DNA of 64,000 nt from Chionis minor. Its lineage: Eukaryota; Chordata; Aves; Charadriiformes; Chionididae. This document shows, one piece after another, positions 30,901 through 43,924 of this stretch. The stretch is taken from contig VZSF01001078.1 in assembly GCA_013398295.1 (NCBI GenBank), positions 241,422-305,421 of the forward strand, written 5' to 3'. The position numbers and the translations under genes were made by a program. Positions within the stretch are counted from its first letter, which is position 1, and every line of letters starts with the position of its first letter. A model generated the notes under the pieces. That model worked only from the letters and a program-made list of their open reading frames with translations, did no database searches and was not told where the DNA came from.

Positions 30901-33360
30901 ATCACGAAAGTTTAAACAAACTCATTGTTATCAGGAGGTAGCAAAGGCAGTGCTTTAGTTACAGCTTCCCACCTGCCCATCTGCAGCTCCTCGAGAAGGC
31001 GGCTGGGGCTCTGCCAAAGAAGGGCCACTGTCCCCACTGCTGTCCCCACCTTCACACCCGGGTGGCACTGCCTGGCGTTGGAGAGACCCACAGAGACACC
31101 ATCCCGCCCCAGAGCGAGCGCCCGCTTGGACTCATGGCTTTTGCTAGTGCGCAATCGCAAACGGCCCCCAAGGTTCACGTTTGTGAACTTTCTGTCCCCG
31201 ATGCAGCAAAATCGCACGAAAAAGGCAACTGAATTCTTGCTGGCACTGCATGGTTAGGGAATTGCTGCATTTGTGTAAGGTACACCGTTTTAACTGAGCT
31301 GCTGCCAAGTTGTTTAATAAAAGGCATAAAAAAAGCCAGGTTTAGACTCAACTCAAGTGCCGGGAAGTCAGATGACGCCAGATTTGTGACTCTTGTTTAA
31401 ACTGAAGGGGCGCACAGAGGAGGAGAAAGTCAGGACGCCGGGTGCTACAGAGCCCATGGATGTGGCCATGGGATGGGTGGTGTGATGCCTGGCGTACAGT
31501 GGGGACACGTCACTGTCCCCTCCCCAGCAAATCCTCTCCTGCAGGTCCATCCTTCGCTCCCCCAGACCCCACCCGGACTTTTACATGCACAGGCTTCACC
31601 CTGTGGTTTAAAGCACTGTAAAACCTTAACAGTGAAAAAAGAGCGATGTTTCTCCTGTGATAAGTTACAGGGCTGGGCAGCAAACAAGGCCAGTGACGGA
31701 GAAGAAAAATAAACAAGACGCACGGCCCAGACATCAAGAAGGAAATCAGATATTAAAGCTGAGTGGCGGCAGCTGCTTCGCAGCGCTCTCCTGGTGGCTT
31801 GGAGTCTTACAGCTGAGCGCTGCTCCCAGGAGCCCAGGCAGAGTTTGGGTGATGTACCCGTGCTCTGCGTTTAAGGTAGCTGGTCCAGCAGTGAAGTAAA
31901 GAAAACCCCAGAACTGGCGGCGCTTGAAGCGGATACACTGCCGGCAGGTAAAAGGTTGCTCCAGCCCGGGTTTGAACGCTCTCAGTAGATGCTACGGCAT
32001 CTTTTGGGTGGGTTTCGGAGGTGAGATGGTCATCACTGCTAGACTTTGCCTCGCATTAGCTTCATCCCTGGGGCTCAGGGCTGCCCTGGTGCAGCTTATT
32101 AGAGCAGGTCCCAATTCTGCACGCAATTATCCACTAATGCTGAGACACAGGTGTCATCAGGGTCACAGCCTTGCACTGAACCCCAGGAACAGAGACTGCT
32201 GCTCTGTCTCACGCGGCACTAAAAGAGCTGAAAACATCCACTCTGAGCAGTGGCCTGGGCATAATCCACTGCTGAGACAAGGGCACCAAGACACCCCGTA
32301 ACGTCCCCAAGACACCCCATAATGTCCTCGGGTTGGCACAGCCAGTTCACAACCCTATTTCTGCTTTAACTCCCCAATCACATCAGCCACTGTCACCTGC
32401 CGTTCCCAAACCCCAGAGACAGCTCTCCCAATTTACCACACGTGAGGATTTGTTCCATTTGGAGCATTTCAGAGCAGCTCCCGTTTTCCTCAGCGGCTCC
32501 TGCACTTACAGTTATGATTTTTCCCCTCTTTCATATGGTCATTGAACTCCTGTTATCTCCCTGAATTAATATTAATGGCTTCCTTTAAGCTTCTCCTTTA
32601 GCCCTCACTCTCCCCAACAACTTTTTGATGATCCTGATTCTCCCAGACTCTTTTCTTCCCCCATCCTCACGCTGCTTGTCTGCCTCTAATCCGTGGTGTT
32701 TCCCTGAGACCGCATCCGTGGCACTTGCTGTGGGGGCGACCCGTAGGGGGTGCGTGCGGGGGACAGGGAGCGCGGCGGGTTTGGGTCCTGCCCTCCGGAG
32801 CGCGGGGGGGATGAGGGGTTGGCAGAGATGCAGGGACAACACTGGGGCCGTGTCAGGGCACCCGCCAACGATGCAAGGACCAGATTTGGGGCCAACTTGG
32901 CCAAGTCGCATGTGCCCAGGATTTGGTCCTACACAGCTAAATAAAGGGAGACTAAATTGCTTAAGGGATAACCAGACTATCTAGGCTTGTTTTTAACATG
33001 GAAGACGCGGTGCCTCACTTTAAAGTTAGGGGGAGGAGGAGAAAGTCTTTTATCTGCACTTCTTAATAGGCAAGACAAGTATGAGAAGCCAAACGCAGCT
33101 CGTCCCACATGGTGCCAGCTGTCAGGACATCAGAGTTTGCAGCTGCACATCACACAAGAGAAAGGGCAAGAGGAACCGGCGCTGCTGAGCCCAGCGCTCC
33201 CCCGACATCTCCCCCCACTGCCACAGCTCATCGCGTCGCTCCTTCCACAGGCTTTGAGGGCAAGAAGGCCACTCACCAACACCTTTTCACGGCAGCGTTT
33301 CTAGACTTTTAGTTGGTGAAGATAAAGCCAAGTGTATGTTTCTTGGGGGTGGTTGCAACA

Positions 33361-33767
33361 AAACCTTATGAGGAGCGGCTGAGAGAGTTGGGATTGTTCA
33401 GCCTGGAGAAGAGAAGGTTGAGGGGAGACCTTCTCACTCTCTACAGCTCCCGGAAAGGAGGTTATAGCCAGGTGGGGTCAATCTCTTCTCCCAAGGAACA
33501 AGAGACAGGACAAGAAGAAATGGCCTCAAGTTGTGCCAGGGGAGGTTTAGGTTGGATATGAGGAAAAACTTCTTTACCGAAAGGGTTGTCAAGCATTGGA
33601 ACAGGCTGCCCAGGGAGGGGGTGGAATCGCCGTCCCTGGAGGTATTTAAAAGACAGGCAGACGTGGTGCTGAGGGACATGGGTTAGGGGTGGTTTTGGCA
33701 TAGGTTTATGGTTGGACTCGATGATCTTGAAGGTCTCTTCCAACCCAAGTGATTCTATGATTCTATG
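33361..33767 (+). repeat. CR1 LINE, 3' fragment of about 400 bp
   Basis: It contains the end of the CR1 reverse-transcriptase ORF region in nucleotide form (GCTGAGAGAGTTGGGATTG, TTCAGCCTGGAGAAGAGAAG, AACAGGCTGCCCAGGGAGG). The 3' UTR ends in GGTTGGACTCGATGATCTTG and two ATTCTATG octamers. It is 5'-truncated and holds no intact ORF. The 3' end closely resembles that of the copy at 966-1078, so both may come from related CR1 subfamilies. Confidence 0.95.
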
Positions 33768-34752
33768 AAAACACCAAAGCTGCTACTTTTGCACAGCACA
33801 GGGGTCAGGAGCTGCTGCCAGAGGAGGAGACACCAAGTGATGGAGGGTGTTCCCTTTCCCCATGCACTGCAAAAATACCACAGTCAGATTGGGAAACCAT
33901 CCTAAAACAGGCTGTTATGCCCCATAATAAAGTCTGTAGGCGCCTTTTCAATTACCAGCGGGTCTCTGTGTTGCACCGACCCTGCCTGCATTTCTCAGCA
34001 GCCCCAGAGGTACATGGAGACAGATGCTGTGGTGGGGACTGACCTGCTCCTGAATTCAGCCCTTCCCATCTCCCACAAAACGCGCTCATCCCATGGACCA
34101 CTTCCACAGCATCTTGCAGAGAGCAGCTGGCACCCAAATCCCACTGGGTGGCCAGTTTGGGGATGCCTGCGGGCTCCCTTGTCCTCCTGGGCACCAAGAG
34201 CACTGCTGAGATCTTGGGTGACCAAGCTGGGCTCTGAATTTTGTCCAAGATGACACTGAAATAGATTTTTTTTTTAATTTTATTTTTATTATTTTTTTAA
34301 AGCATTGAGCAATACTCAAGCATGTGCAAATCAGAACTTTTGCAAAACGCTCGCTCGCGCCAACTTTCTGGGATGGAACCCAAGGATGCTGACATGTTTG
34401 GTCCCAATTTACTGGGCTTAGCAATGCTTTTAACCCTGCGCCCCTGCCTGAGCCGCAGCCTTCCACCCTGCCTCCCACCGAGGGCTCTCTGCAGATGCTG
34501 CTGCACAAAAATGCCAAAACAGGGACCGCATGAACAGGCTCCAGGGAGATTTCCAGACACAACTGCTCTGTCCTTGCACAGCCCAAGGGGGGACGAGGCG
34601 ATGTTCATCCAGGTTATTGCATTAGTCTAAATCCATCCTTTCACCGCTCTAAAGCGGTTGCTCAAGGCAGAGCCTTCTCTAGGGTCCAGGATCCCTTTCT
34701 TGCATTTTATGAGTTTTTTCCCTAATTATGGAATCTCTTTCAATCTAGATCT

Positions 34753-34761
34753 CCTTTGATC
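34753..34761 (+). promoter_or_regulatory. TCF/LEF motif downstream of AXIN2
   Basis: CCTTTGATC, a strict-consensus match on the plus strand, followed by ATGG. It lies in non-repetitive sequence about 15.5 kb beyond the AXIN2 3' end. Confidence 0.25.
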
Positions 34762-35865
34762 ATGGCTGGCCCCAGAGAGAAGTTGTCTTGTCTGGATCGA
34801 CAGAGAAAAGAAAGGGATAATAGGCAGAAGTGACCTGCCGGGGATGACTAGGAAAATATGCAGCAAAGCAAAGCCTTGAACACAGGCTTTGCACAGCCAC
34901 AGCTTTAGAGAAACAGCAGGAGAAACCTTCCTCCCATCTCGTGATCAGTCACCACATCCTTGCAGGTAAACCACATTTCAAATGGGAACTAGAGGTGAGA
35001 AATCAGTTAGCTCTTTCTGCAGCTATTTTGCACCCCAGTACAGGCAGGATGAGAACGGACCATTTCTGGTGCAATCTGAGCATCCAAAGGGAATTTCTGA
35101 GCCACCGTGTGTTACTGGTGCAGGAGAAAGCCATCCCAGTTAACCAGCACAGAGGAAACCCCGCTCCGATTCAGCTGATGGACCACAAAGGGCTTCCTAT
35201 GAAACTCGGTTAAATGAGATTTCTTCAGGAAAAGGCTATTTTCAGTGCCACTCTGATTATTTGCCCTCTGTTGTCTTCCATAAAGGATACTGTGAAGTTA
35301 ATGATCCAGCCGTGGAATTTTAAATAGCTGCTTCATGACTAACAACATGTGCTCCGGATCAGTTCGAGCCTGTATTTACATATTTCCCATGATAAGTTAA
35401 CATATGGTTCTTGTTTGTAACGTGGAGTTGCTCTCTTCATATTATTACCACTTCCCCCCGTCCCCCCTTTTCAAAATTACAGGGGAAAAACCTTTCCTTA
35501 TAATTATTGTTAGAAAAAGCGCTGTACAAATAAGAAGGCATTAGGGTAACTAGAAGCCTGTTAATTGCTTTATTTTGAGTCCCACTCGATCCTGAGCTGC
35601 TTTGTCACGCGGGGGCTCGGGGCTGCGTTCATGAGCCCTGTTGGATGCAGAAGGTCATTTCTCCCCATCACACCACGAGTCGGGGTTTCACAACCCTCCT
35701 TGACAGCTTGGCAATGGCATTCTTTGGGAAACTTGCACTAATGGTTTGAATTTCTTCCCTTTTGAATTTGCAGTTTTAAGTACGTAGATAATTTGCACAA
35801 TTGTTGGTTTGGTTGTTTTTCATTATTTTTTTTTTTTACTTCTTCCCCCTCTATTTCCCTTCCCG

Positions 35866-35874
35866 CATCAAAGC
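35866..35874 (-). promoter_or_regulatory. TCF/LEF motif downstream of AXIN2
   Basis: CATCAAAGC, the minus-strand form of GCTTTGATG, fits the strict consensus. It lies about 1.1 kb from the motif at 34753, just outside the old CR1-like element. Confidence 0.25.
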
Positions 35875-35984
35875 ATCGGTTAATGCCTGAATATAAACAT
35901 GCTAACTGCTCTCATGGCATGGTTGGAATGGCAGGAATTGGCATTTTCCAAACTCCTGTGTCGTTTTCCCTGTGGTCCGCTCTC

Positions 35985-36440
35985 CTGACTCCCCTCTAAC
36001 GATTCAAGTCCTGAGGCTTCAGCTATTTCCTTTGGGAGATTATTCCACATGGAAATGGGCTCTAACCATGAAGAATTTTTTCCTTCAACCCAGTCACAAA
36101 GATTATTTCCCTTATTTAATCTTATTACTCCCACTTGAACCAGGCTAAATAATTCCCATCCTCCCTGGGTATTTACACCCCTCTCATACTTGCAGACAGA
36201 TACCGTATCCCACCCTTAGTCATCATTTTGCCAAGCTAAACATATGTAACTCTTTTAATCCTGCCTCATAAATCAGTCCAGCCCTTTCATCGTTTTTATT
36301 GCTCTTCTCTGAATCCCGTCCAATTTGTTGACATTGTTCTGCTCTCTAGGTGCTCGGAGGATGGATATTCCAGGTGAAATTTCACTGGTCGCCTGTTACA
36401 AGGTTCATTAACACAACCTTCCTCTCCGATTACCTGCATG
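35985..36440 (-). repeat. Old, degenerate CR1/L3-type LINE remnant
   Basis: On the minus strand the sequence reads like the C-terminal end of a CR1-clade reverse transcriptase. It has CAACAAATTGGACGGGATTC followed by AGAGAAGAGCAATAAAAACG, and further on codons for MWNNLPKEIAEASGLESLE, the CR1 pattern WN.LP.E. It also has a part matching the 'ATTCCAGGTGA..TTTCAC' block of older amniote copies. Stops and indels break the frame. It is much more diverged than the CR1 at 33361, suggesting an ancient insertion. Ends are approximate. Confidence 0.7.
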
Positions 36441-39400
36441 CAGTTAGCAGGACTGAGGACTGATGCTGCAACCTCTACTGATAGCAAAAAGGACCCACTG
36501 ACATCACTTGGGCTAACGAACGAGTGATTCCGGGATCAGGCCCCCATAAACCTCACTTATAACCTGTTTGAGAAGGTTTGGCGCTTGTTTCATCCCATGG
36601 AGGTCCCACGTGTGACAAGACCGTCGGCAGGTGATCCCGCAGACGGGGCTGCCTTCTGGGATGGATTTTTGCTCAGCAATATTCAATGCCGCAGAGAGGC
36701 CGGGCAAGAATTTGGACACCTCCCGCTTTTGAAAACCCACCTAAACCCTACTGGGGGCAGGTCTGAGCGGTGCAAGCGTGTGCAGGATCAGCCCCATCCC
36801 ACCCCGGGGCAGGTCCTGCACATCTCACACGATGGTGCTGCCATGGAGCCGGCAAGTGCAAACGTGCAACTGAGTTATGGCTCACAGCTGCGCGCGGGGC
36901 ATTGAGAAATAACCAGTATTCCCATAAAAATGCGCTGTAAACTCAATGCAACAAAGTGAAGCACGCACTCACGCCTGTGCCGCGTACGGAGAGCCGAGGG
37001 GCCCGTCTGCCTAAATTGGGGAGCGACTGCGGCATTTTGGGGCCAAACAAAAGGAGTGTGGAGCCCCGCACGGCTCGGTGGGAACCAGGGGAGCTGCTGG
37101 GCTGACACATGGGTCACTCTGGATTCACACTGGTTTAACTGGCCTCTAGTAATTAGTCTGCTCAATGTAGAGGTCCCCTCTGGAAGGAATTATCAGGGCA
37201 GCTCAAACCCCTCCGAGATCTGTAGGGGGTTTAATGTTATTTAGGGGTGACTTGTTCTCCGTTAACCGCGACGTTAGGGTTTGGCACGGGGCATCGCTTG
37301 TGGGGGAGATTATTCCCTTGGGAGAGGGCAGGCAGCCCGAGAGCCTCCGCTTTTTTTCTCCCCTTCCCCAGCTATGCAGCCGGCATTCCCGCTCTCCTCT
37401 CCTGCTGCTCCCTGGCTGGCTGGGGACGGCTTTGTCCCCCCTTGTCCCTGCAGAGCAGCAGGTGCCCATTCCCAGCTGCCATCGCCCTGATCCCAGTCTC
37501 ACACATCCACCACCCTTGGGGTTTTTCCATGCCTCTTCCCCCCCAAAAAAACCTGCTGCCTGGGGCAGGAAGGGCTTGTGCAGAGAGGGGACAAAGCTGC
37601 CTCCTGCCCCGTGGTCCCCGGGGGGGACGTCTGCTCTGTGGTCAGCCCCCAGGAGCCAGCGCATCCGAAGGCAAACCCAGCCAATGTGCCTTTTGCTGAG
37701 GGTCGGGGGCATGCTGAAAAGAGACGGCGCCTCCGTGTGAAACCAGGGAACAAGGGAAAAAAAATCACTTCACAGCCAGTGGCTCGGAGGGACCATTTTT
37801 TTAAAAGAAGACTCCATGCTGGGTTTGGCACCAAACCCCAGTTTGCTAATTAATGCTCTGCAAGAGGCTCAAGCAGCGGCGCATCGTTGGGAAGCCCCAT
37901 CCCTCCACCACGCCACTGGGAGGGTCAATCCTGCCCGATTTATGGTCCCGTTGCCTTCCACCCCTCTGACGAGATCCCGCACCCAAGGCCCTTCAAGCTA
38001 CAGAGTCCCCAAGCTTTCTGCTGTAAAGCCAGCTGCCCTCAATACAAAGTTAATTCTCTTTGCTTCTCAACGATGCCACCATTCATAACAAATAGTCCAT
38101 GATAATAAACACCTCAGTGAGATAAAAAGATCCTTAAACTGCCTTAATAAAAAAATTAAAAAAAAAAAAAAAATCAGGGAAGTGCAATTGGGCTCTGTTC
38201 TTTACCACTTTTCTTCTGTCCTCTTTGCGGAAGGTGGCGGCTACATAACTTTTACATTTCAAAGCTCCACGTCTCATTGTATGTCGAGAGGCAGGCTGAG
38301 TGCTTTGTGTTTTCCATAGTTTTGTCCAGCGGTTGTCCCACTAACCAGCCTCCTGCCAAGGGAAAGGGATTTCTCCCTTCGCCTGCTGACAGCATTTTCG
38401 CTTTGAAAGCGAGAGTTGACTGCTTCTTAATTAGTGCTGTCACGAGCTGGTCACTACGGGTTGGGAGTCTCACGAAGGAGCTCGGCTATTCACTCCGGCG
38501 AGCGGCTGGCGCGTCCTGGGGATGCGAATCCAGCCCAGCCTCAGCTGCTGCTGCCAGCAGCTCCCGGGGATTCTCCTAATGGCCCCATTTATACCATGAA
38601 ACAGGTCTCAGAAGCCTCGAGAATATACGCAGTGCACTTTCTAAAAAGCGTAGAGATTGATATGTTACAAAAGAGAGTTTCCTTTCAGCCCCCCAGGTAT
38701 CCCGAGGGGCTTTACAAAATAATGTTAGGGGCCTGCCTGCTCGGATTTTGCCCTTGCGATGCTGCTCGGGAAGCCGCTCACCCAAATACTGCTCAGCCAC
38801 ACACAAAACTCATTAAACTCTGAAGAATATATATCACCTATTTGCAGAGGAACATGTGAAATTATCACTATCGCCAGTATTTGTGTTTATTACAAAAGCA
38901 CCTAAAAAGAGTCCCGGGCCAGGTGGTGCACTGTGGTATGCACTACACGAACAAGAGCAGGTGAAGGGACCATAAAATGGCAGCAGTGTGACCTCCAGCC
39001 CGTGCTCCATCACTGTCCTCTTTCGCCCATGAAGTACAATAAAAGCAATTCCACCAGCCAGTACAACTTTGAGAACCAGACAAGTTAATGCGCCTAATGC
39101 TTCCTAAAAATTCCTACTTTTTTTTTTTTCTTAAAGAATACTTTATCTTGAAAATATTAGCAGCAAATAAAGATGGAGACTTTTTGACCAGACTACGCTG
39201 CAGTCAGCCTCCCTCCATCTCCCACAGCGCAGATTCCCGTCTGATTGCTGGGCTTACAAACACACGGATTTTTCTTTGTGTGTTGGTTTGAATCCACACA
39301 AAATACAGGATAAATTTCTTTTGAAGAAAGTGGGAAAGCAGTATGGCAACAAGCCTAGGTAAGTATTGAGTTACTTTCTGTAATTCATATTTTCTCTAAT

Positions 39401-42400
39401 GAGAGACTCGCAAGAAAGATATTCCTCTGGTCGCTCTTCAAGTCAGACAGGTATAACAGCAAGAACACCAGACAGGTACATGTGATCTAGCGATGGCTTT
39501 GAACCAGCTCCCAGGATATGAGCACTCCTGAACTTTTAAGGTATTTAGATCCAAATCTGGATCTGTGCTTTGTGGTTGACCATTTATCCCACTCCCCCAC
39601 CACATTATGCATATATCATTATTTTTTTTTCCAACAATGACCCAGATCAAAACACGAGATGTTAACAACTTTCGACTTCAAGGCAATTGTTGGCATCTCA
39701 GTTTCTGACTTACACTTGTAAAAATGAGAGGACTTACACAAATGTGCCTAGCATAGAACTTGCAGCGTTCTCCTGAAAATATGACTTCATTTCGCAGATT
39801 AGCCCAGCTCAAAACAGTTACAAAATAAAATAATATACAGGAGGAACACATGTAGTAGATGCAAGAGCTTGTGTGGTCCTTGTGCCAAAGGACTTAATCA
39901 AATTTTTTTCTTGTTTTGTGCTAGGATCAGAACAACAACTTCCTAGTGCTCAAGACATCCTCCAGTATGAGAGACTGGAGACGAGACAAGGATCCTGAAC
40001 AAAAATAGGATTCCTGGACATCAGGTTGATACCTTCCTGTGAAAATAAGAATTTCAATGAATTTAGCTAGATTTTTTCAGGCCAGGAAGAAGGGTAATAA
40101 AGATACAGAGTTCAGGCCAAAGCAGCTCCCCGAATGCAGTCCGATAACTTGCAGATCTCGGATGAGAACAATCCTTTTAATCTTTTAACGACATTTCAAA
40201 TTTATTACTCTACGGAGTGATTGCAGATACTTTGGGTAGGTTCTGCCTGCGTAGTTACACCTGCCTGCTCTAGCCACGTCATGGCTTTCTGCTCCTTGGC
40301 CGAATAAGCTTCCCAATATCCCACCCTGAACATTTCTGTGAATTAAAACAACTAGTTCCCATGAATTCACTGTGGATGCAACTTGAAGCTTTCCTTTTGT
40401 GAGCATCAGTGTCATTAAGAGCCACCCAGTGCAGCGACTGCAGGAAAGGAGTCGGGATTTGAAGGGGTGAGGACAGCCAAAGAGTCAAGGTGTAATTTGT
40501 AAACCTGATAATCAGCTTCGAGAAGAGTGTCCCACGGGATTTCACGGCATCATGTGCGATGTTTTCACAGTGGGTACGTATTACAAAAGTGGACAATGGG
40601 ATCTCTAAAATCTTTTCGGTTTTTTATCTCTACAACTACATTTTCAATAGGCTTTAAAAATACAAGACCTTTCATTAATTTTGTCTCTCAGTGAGAGAAG
40701 CACCCATGAAACTACAAGCTAAATTTGGCCCTTGAGCTAAATTTGGTGGCTTTTGCAACCTGGAGAGCCTAGGCTGTGCTAACAGGGAAAAAAAAATTCT
40801 TGGAAGAGGAACTTTTCCTTCTTTTGAAGTCAGAATGGATTTGCAAGGGTCTTATGTGATGAGGGGACAGTTTTAAGTAGAGGGGATATGTGTAAAATTT
40901 TAACCATGTAAACAGTCCTTTGCAGCCTGGGAATCTTCAGACTTTTCAAGGCTTTAAGAAGTTGGCACTGCATACTTGTTAAAATCAGTTTAACCACTTG
41001 CCAAGAGGTTTAAAGAAAGACGACAGCTATTTTGCATGAATAGTAATATTACTCTGATGACTTTAGTTATACTAATGGGAGAGCTTAAAGAATATGCTCC
41101 TGCCCTTGATGGATTTTTTAAGGCAAATAATAAGGTTCTGGAGGGTGTAACCTAAAATAGACATTTCATAAAAGATTCATCCTTGAACAAAAATGTCATG
41201 AAAGCATAAAATGAAAAATAGACGACAATCAGAATTCCTCTTGAAGTGCTTTGTAGTAATTATTTTTAAAAATCCTCACAAAAGACTCTTTTCAATTGCA
41301 GAATAGCAAGTGAGGTCTGTATGGTTCAAGGCCAAATAATTTCTGCAATGGAAAAAACAGCTTCAGTTCTTCAGTTCTAATGTAAGGTATTTTAAATGGG
41401 CACGAGCTTCAATTATTGCTTTCTTTTCCCTGGCTTCTGTGGGACATGAATTGCCCACAGATAAACCCCCTGCTCTGCAAAGTGATGACCAACGTCATTT
41501 GCAGCTCTAATGCTCCCCATTCCACAGTGACAGTGAGTGTCACAGCCTTCGGATAAGGGTCGGGGGCTTGTGGCACCACATATGGGACTGGAGACCCCTC
41601 TCTGCTCGCCCCCAGCTGGTCCAGTCATGCTGCTGGATGGAGCCTGCTCCTGGGTAACTTAGAGTGGACCAGGTTGGGAATGTTGGATCCTTTCCTCTCT
41701 CCTGCCTCCTCTGTGTCCTGCTTGTACCCCACAGACCCCACAAACAGCTCTTTGCTCTTCCAGCACGTTGCTGGAGGGGGAGAGGTGGCCACAGAGCAGG
41801 GGAAGTGCTACACGTCCAGCCCTTGTCCTCCTCACTGCTGCAAGCAGGCGGCCATGAAAACAGCATCTCCCCAGATCTGGAGACAGGTGTCATGGAGACA
41901 AAGATGGGACCAGCAGAGATGTTTAAAAGCCAAGCACAGATGGGTAAAAGCCGTGATATTATCTAACAGCTGTGATCAGATGAGCATCTAATGACAGCAC
42001 GATTGACACTATGTTTAGATATCACCTTAAATTACTACCATGGTGGAAGCATGTCACCACCATTGTGGTGACAGGTCTGCTCAAGATGAAGATGTTTTCC
42101 TATGATGAAGTTGCACTTTCAAGTCATTCAAATTGTAAATCTGGTCTGGAAAGTGCCAGTAACTGGAGAACCAGCCAGGATTTGTCCCATATCAAAGCAA
42201 TATGGCTGGTCCGTACCACCATGAGGCAGGTACCCACCACTTTCCTACGCCAGGTCTTAGTGATGGCCCAAGCGGAAGGTGATGGGAGCGATACATGTAC
42301 GAGAGTACCCTCAAGTATCTCCAAAAGCCTGACTGCCAGCTGAGCCGACTGCGCTTCCCCTTGGAAACAGGCCCGTTCCTGCCCGTTGGGGGATTTTTAC

Positions 42401-43919
42401 AGCGATGCCCGAGCAGCACAAATGAGTGGGAATCAGTCAGTAGCCCTCTGGCACCTCGGCGAGCGCTTGCCAGCGCCTCGGCATGCAGGGTCCTGCCCGG
42501 CGGGGAGCCACGGCCAAGGGTAGAGGGAGCCAGGCTTGGCTGCCGACATCTCCCACCCATCCTTCCCCATCACCCAGGGCTATTTCACACTGTCTGAGCT
42601 CACCACCCTTTCATGCCTTTGTTTTTCCTCTCTTGTGTCTCGTGCAGGAAAAGGCATTTCCCGAGCTGCCAAAACCCAGCCTTGCTCCAGCGGGTGCTGG
42701 GTGGGACCTCTGCACCACAGGGAGTGAGCACAGACCCTGGGTGCAACCAGGATGTCCCAGCTCCTCAGCAGGGAAGAGCCGCTCGCCCATCCATGGCACG
42801 ACCAGTTCCCATCCCGGAGCACGTCTGTGTCTCCGCTGAGCACCGAGATGTTCCAGCCGCCAGCAAGTGGCCATTCCCCTCCGTTTGGGGGGTCGCTCAG
42901 CAGTGCCGGATCAGTCCCCAGGGAGAAGAAGAGCGGGTAGGGGAAGACAAAGGGTTGACACTGCTTATTGTATGTACAAATGTTGGTGTTTTTTAATGTA
43001 TGCAGCTTCACCCCGAGCCTACGCTGCGCCTGCCTCGCCTGGAGGAGCCAGACTTACTCCCCAGCATCCCCGAAACGCGGGTGACAGGGGCGTCATTCTT
43101 CGCTCGAACAATAGCGACTTGTTCCCAGCTCGATACCAGGCTGGTAAAACACTGAATTTTCAAGTGTGTTTGAGTTGGGGCTTAGCTAAACAAAACTCAT
43201 TTTCTAAGGCAGGCTGAGGGATTCCCACAAGCTCTGCGCCTCTACGCCCCCAGCTCAGGCCTGTTCCCCACCCTCCTTTCCCCTTTCTCTTCTTGTTTCT
43301 GCTGTTCGCCCCTTTGGCAATTCTAATTTTGCGCTGAAAATCCTCCTGGTCCTTCTTAAACCCAGGGCTGACCTGCATTTAAGACTGTGGTGTTTGAAGC
43401 AGAACCTATTCCCCACCAGAAGATTTTAATTTTAAGCTAACTACTGCGCTTTGTTTCCAAATGCTTTATTTAAAATTGCTTCAATGTGTAGCTTTCCGAA
43501 AAAATTATTTTCCCTTTTCTGGGGCTTTTTCTGGCTTTGGATTTTTCCCCTCCTGATTTTCAGGGCTTCTCTTCTTTCCCAAGGAAATATTACCCCCCCG
43601 AACCAGATCTCCTGCAAAACTGCCTCTGGACTTTCCCGCAGATGCGTAACCTCTCCGTGCCTCAGTTTACATACGTGTAAAAACCCAGGGAACATCATTT
43701 CCCTGCCTCAAAGAAGTACAGTGAAACTTAATTAAACTCACTAATGCCTACAAAGGGATCCCATATCCTCAGGTGGACAATCTATATGGAAAACGCACTT
43801 CTAAGGGAGCGCTATAAGTGCTTCAAGATGAAGCTATAACAACAGGAGATCACAGGGACTTGGCTGTGCTCCTCCTCCTGCAGCACCAGCACGGTCTGTG
43901 CATCTGTTTCCCCCGAGGG
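36441..43919. other. Intergenic sequence without recognisable genes
   Basis: Mixed base composition, GC-richer around 37.3-37.7 kb and 42.4-42.9 kb, AT-rich at 38.8-41.4 kb. It contains an A-run at 38149-38173. ORFs reach about 170 codons (37203-37712, minus strand) without any known domain or splice context. I see no mobile element. Confidence 0.65.
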
Positions 43920-43924
43920 ACTCA

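Larger units (their letters stand above)
25744..33360. other. Intergenic sequence without recognisable genes
   Basis: I find no exon, RNA gene or intact mobile element. Content: TCF/LEF motifs at 26305-26313 and 29451-29459, a small CpG-dense patch (26600-26730), pyrimidine runs near 29635-29750, a compound repeat at 30311-30385, an A-rich run at 30801-30900, and GC-rich sequence near 32700-32830. The longest ORF (26191-26805, + strand, 204 codons) has no domain I know and fits chance in GC-rich DNA. Confidence 0.7.
33768..35984. other. Intergenic sequence between two CR1 remnants
   Basis: No gene is seen. It contains a T/A-rich low-complexity run (34267-34300) and two strict TCF/LEF motifs (34753-34761 and 35866-35874). 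A GC-richer stretch lies around 34420-34600. Confidence 0.7.
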
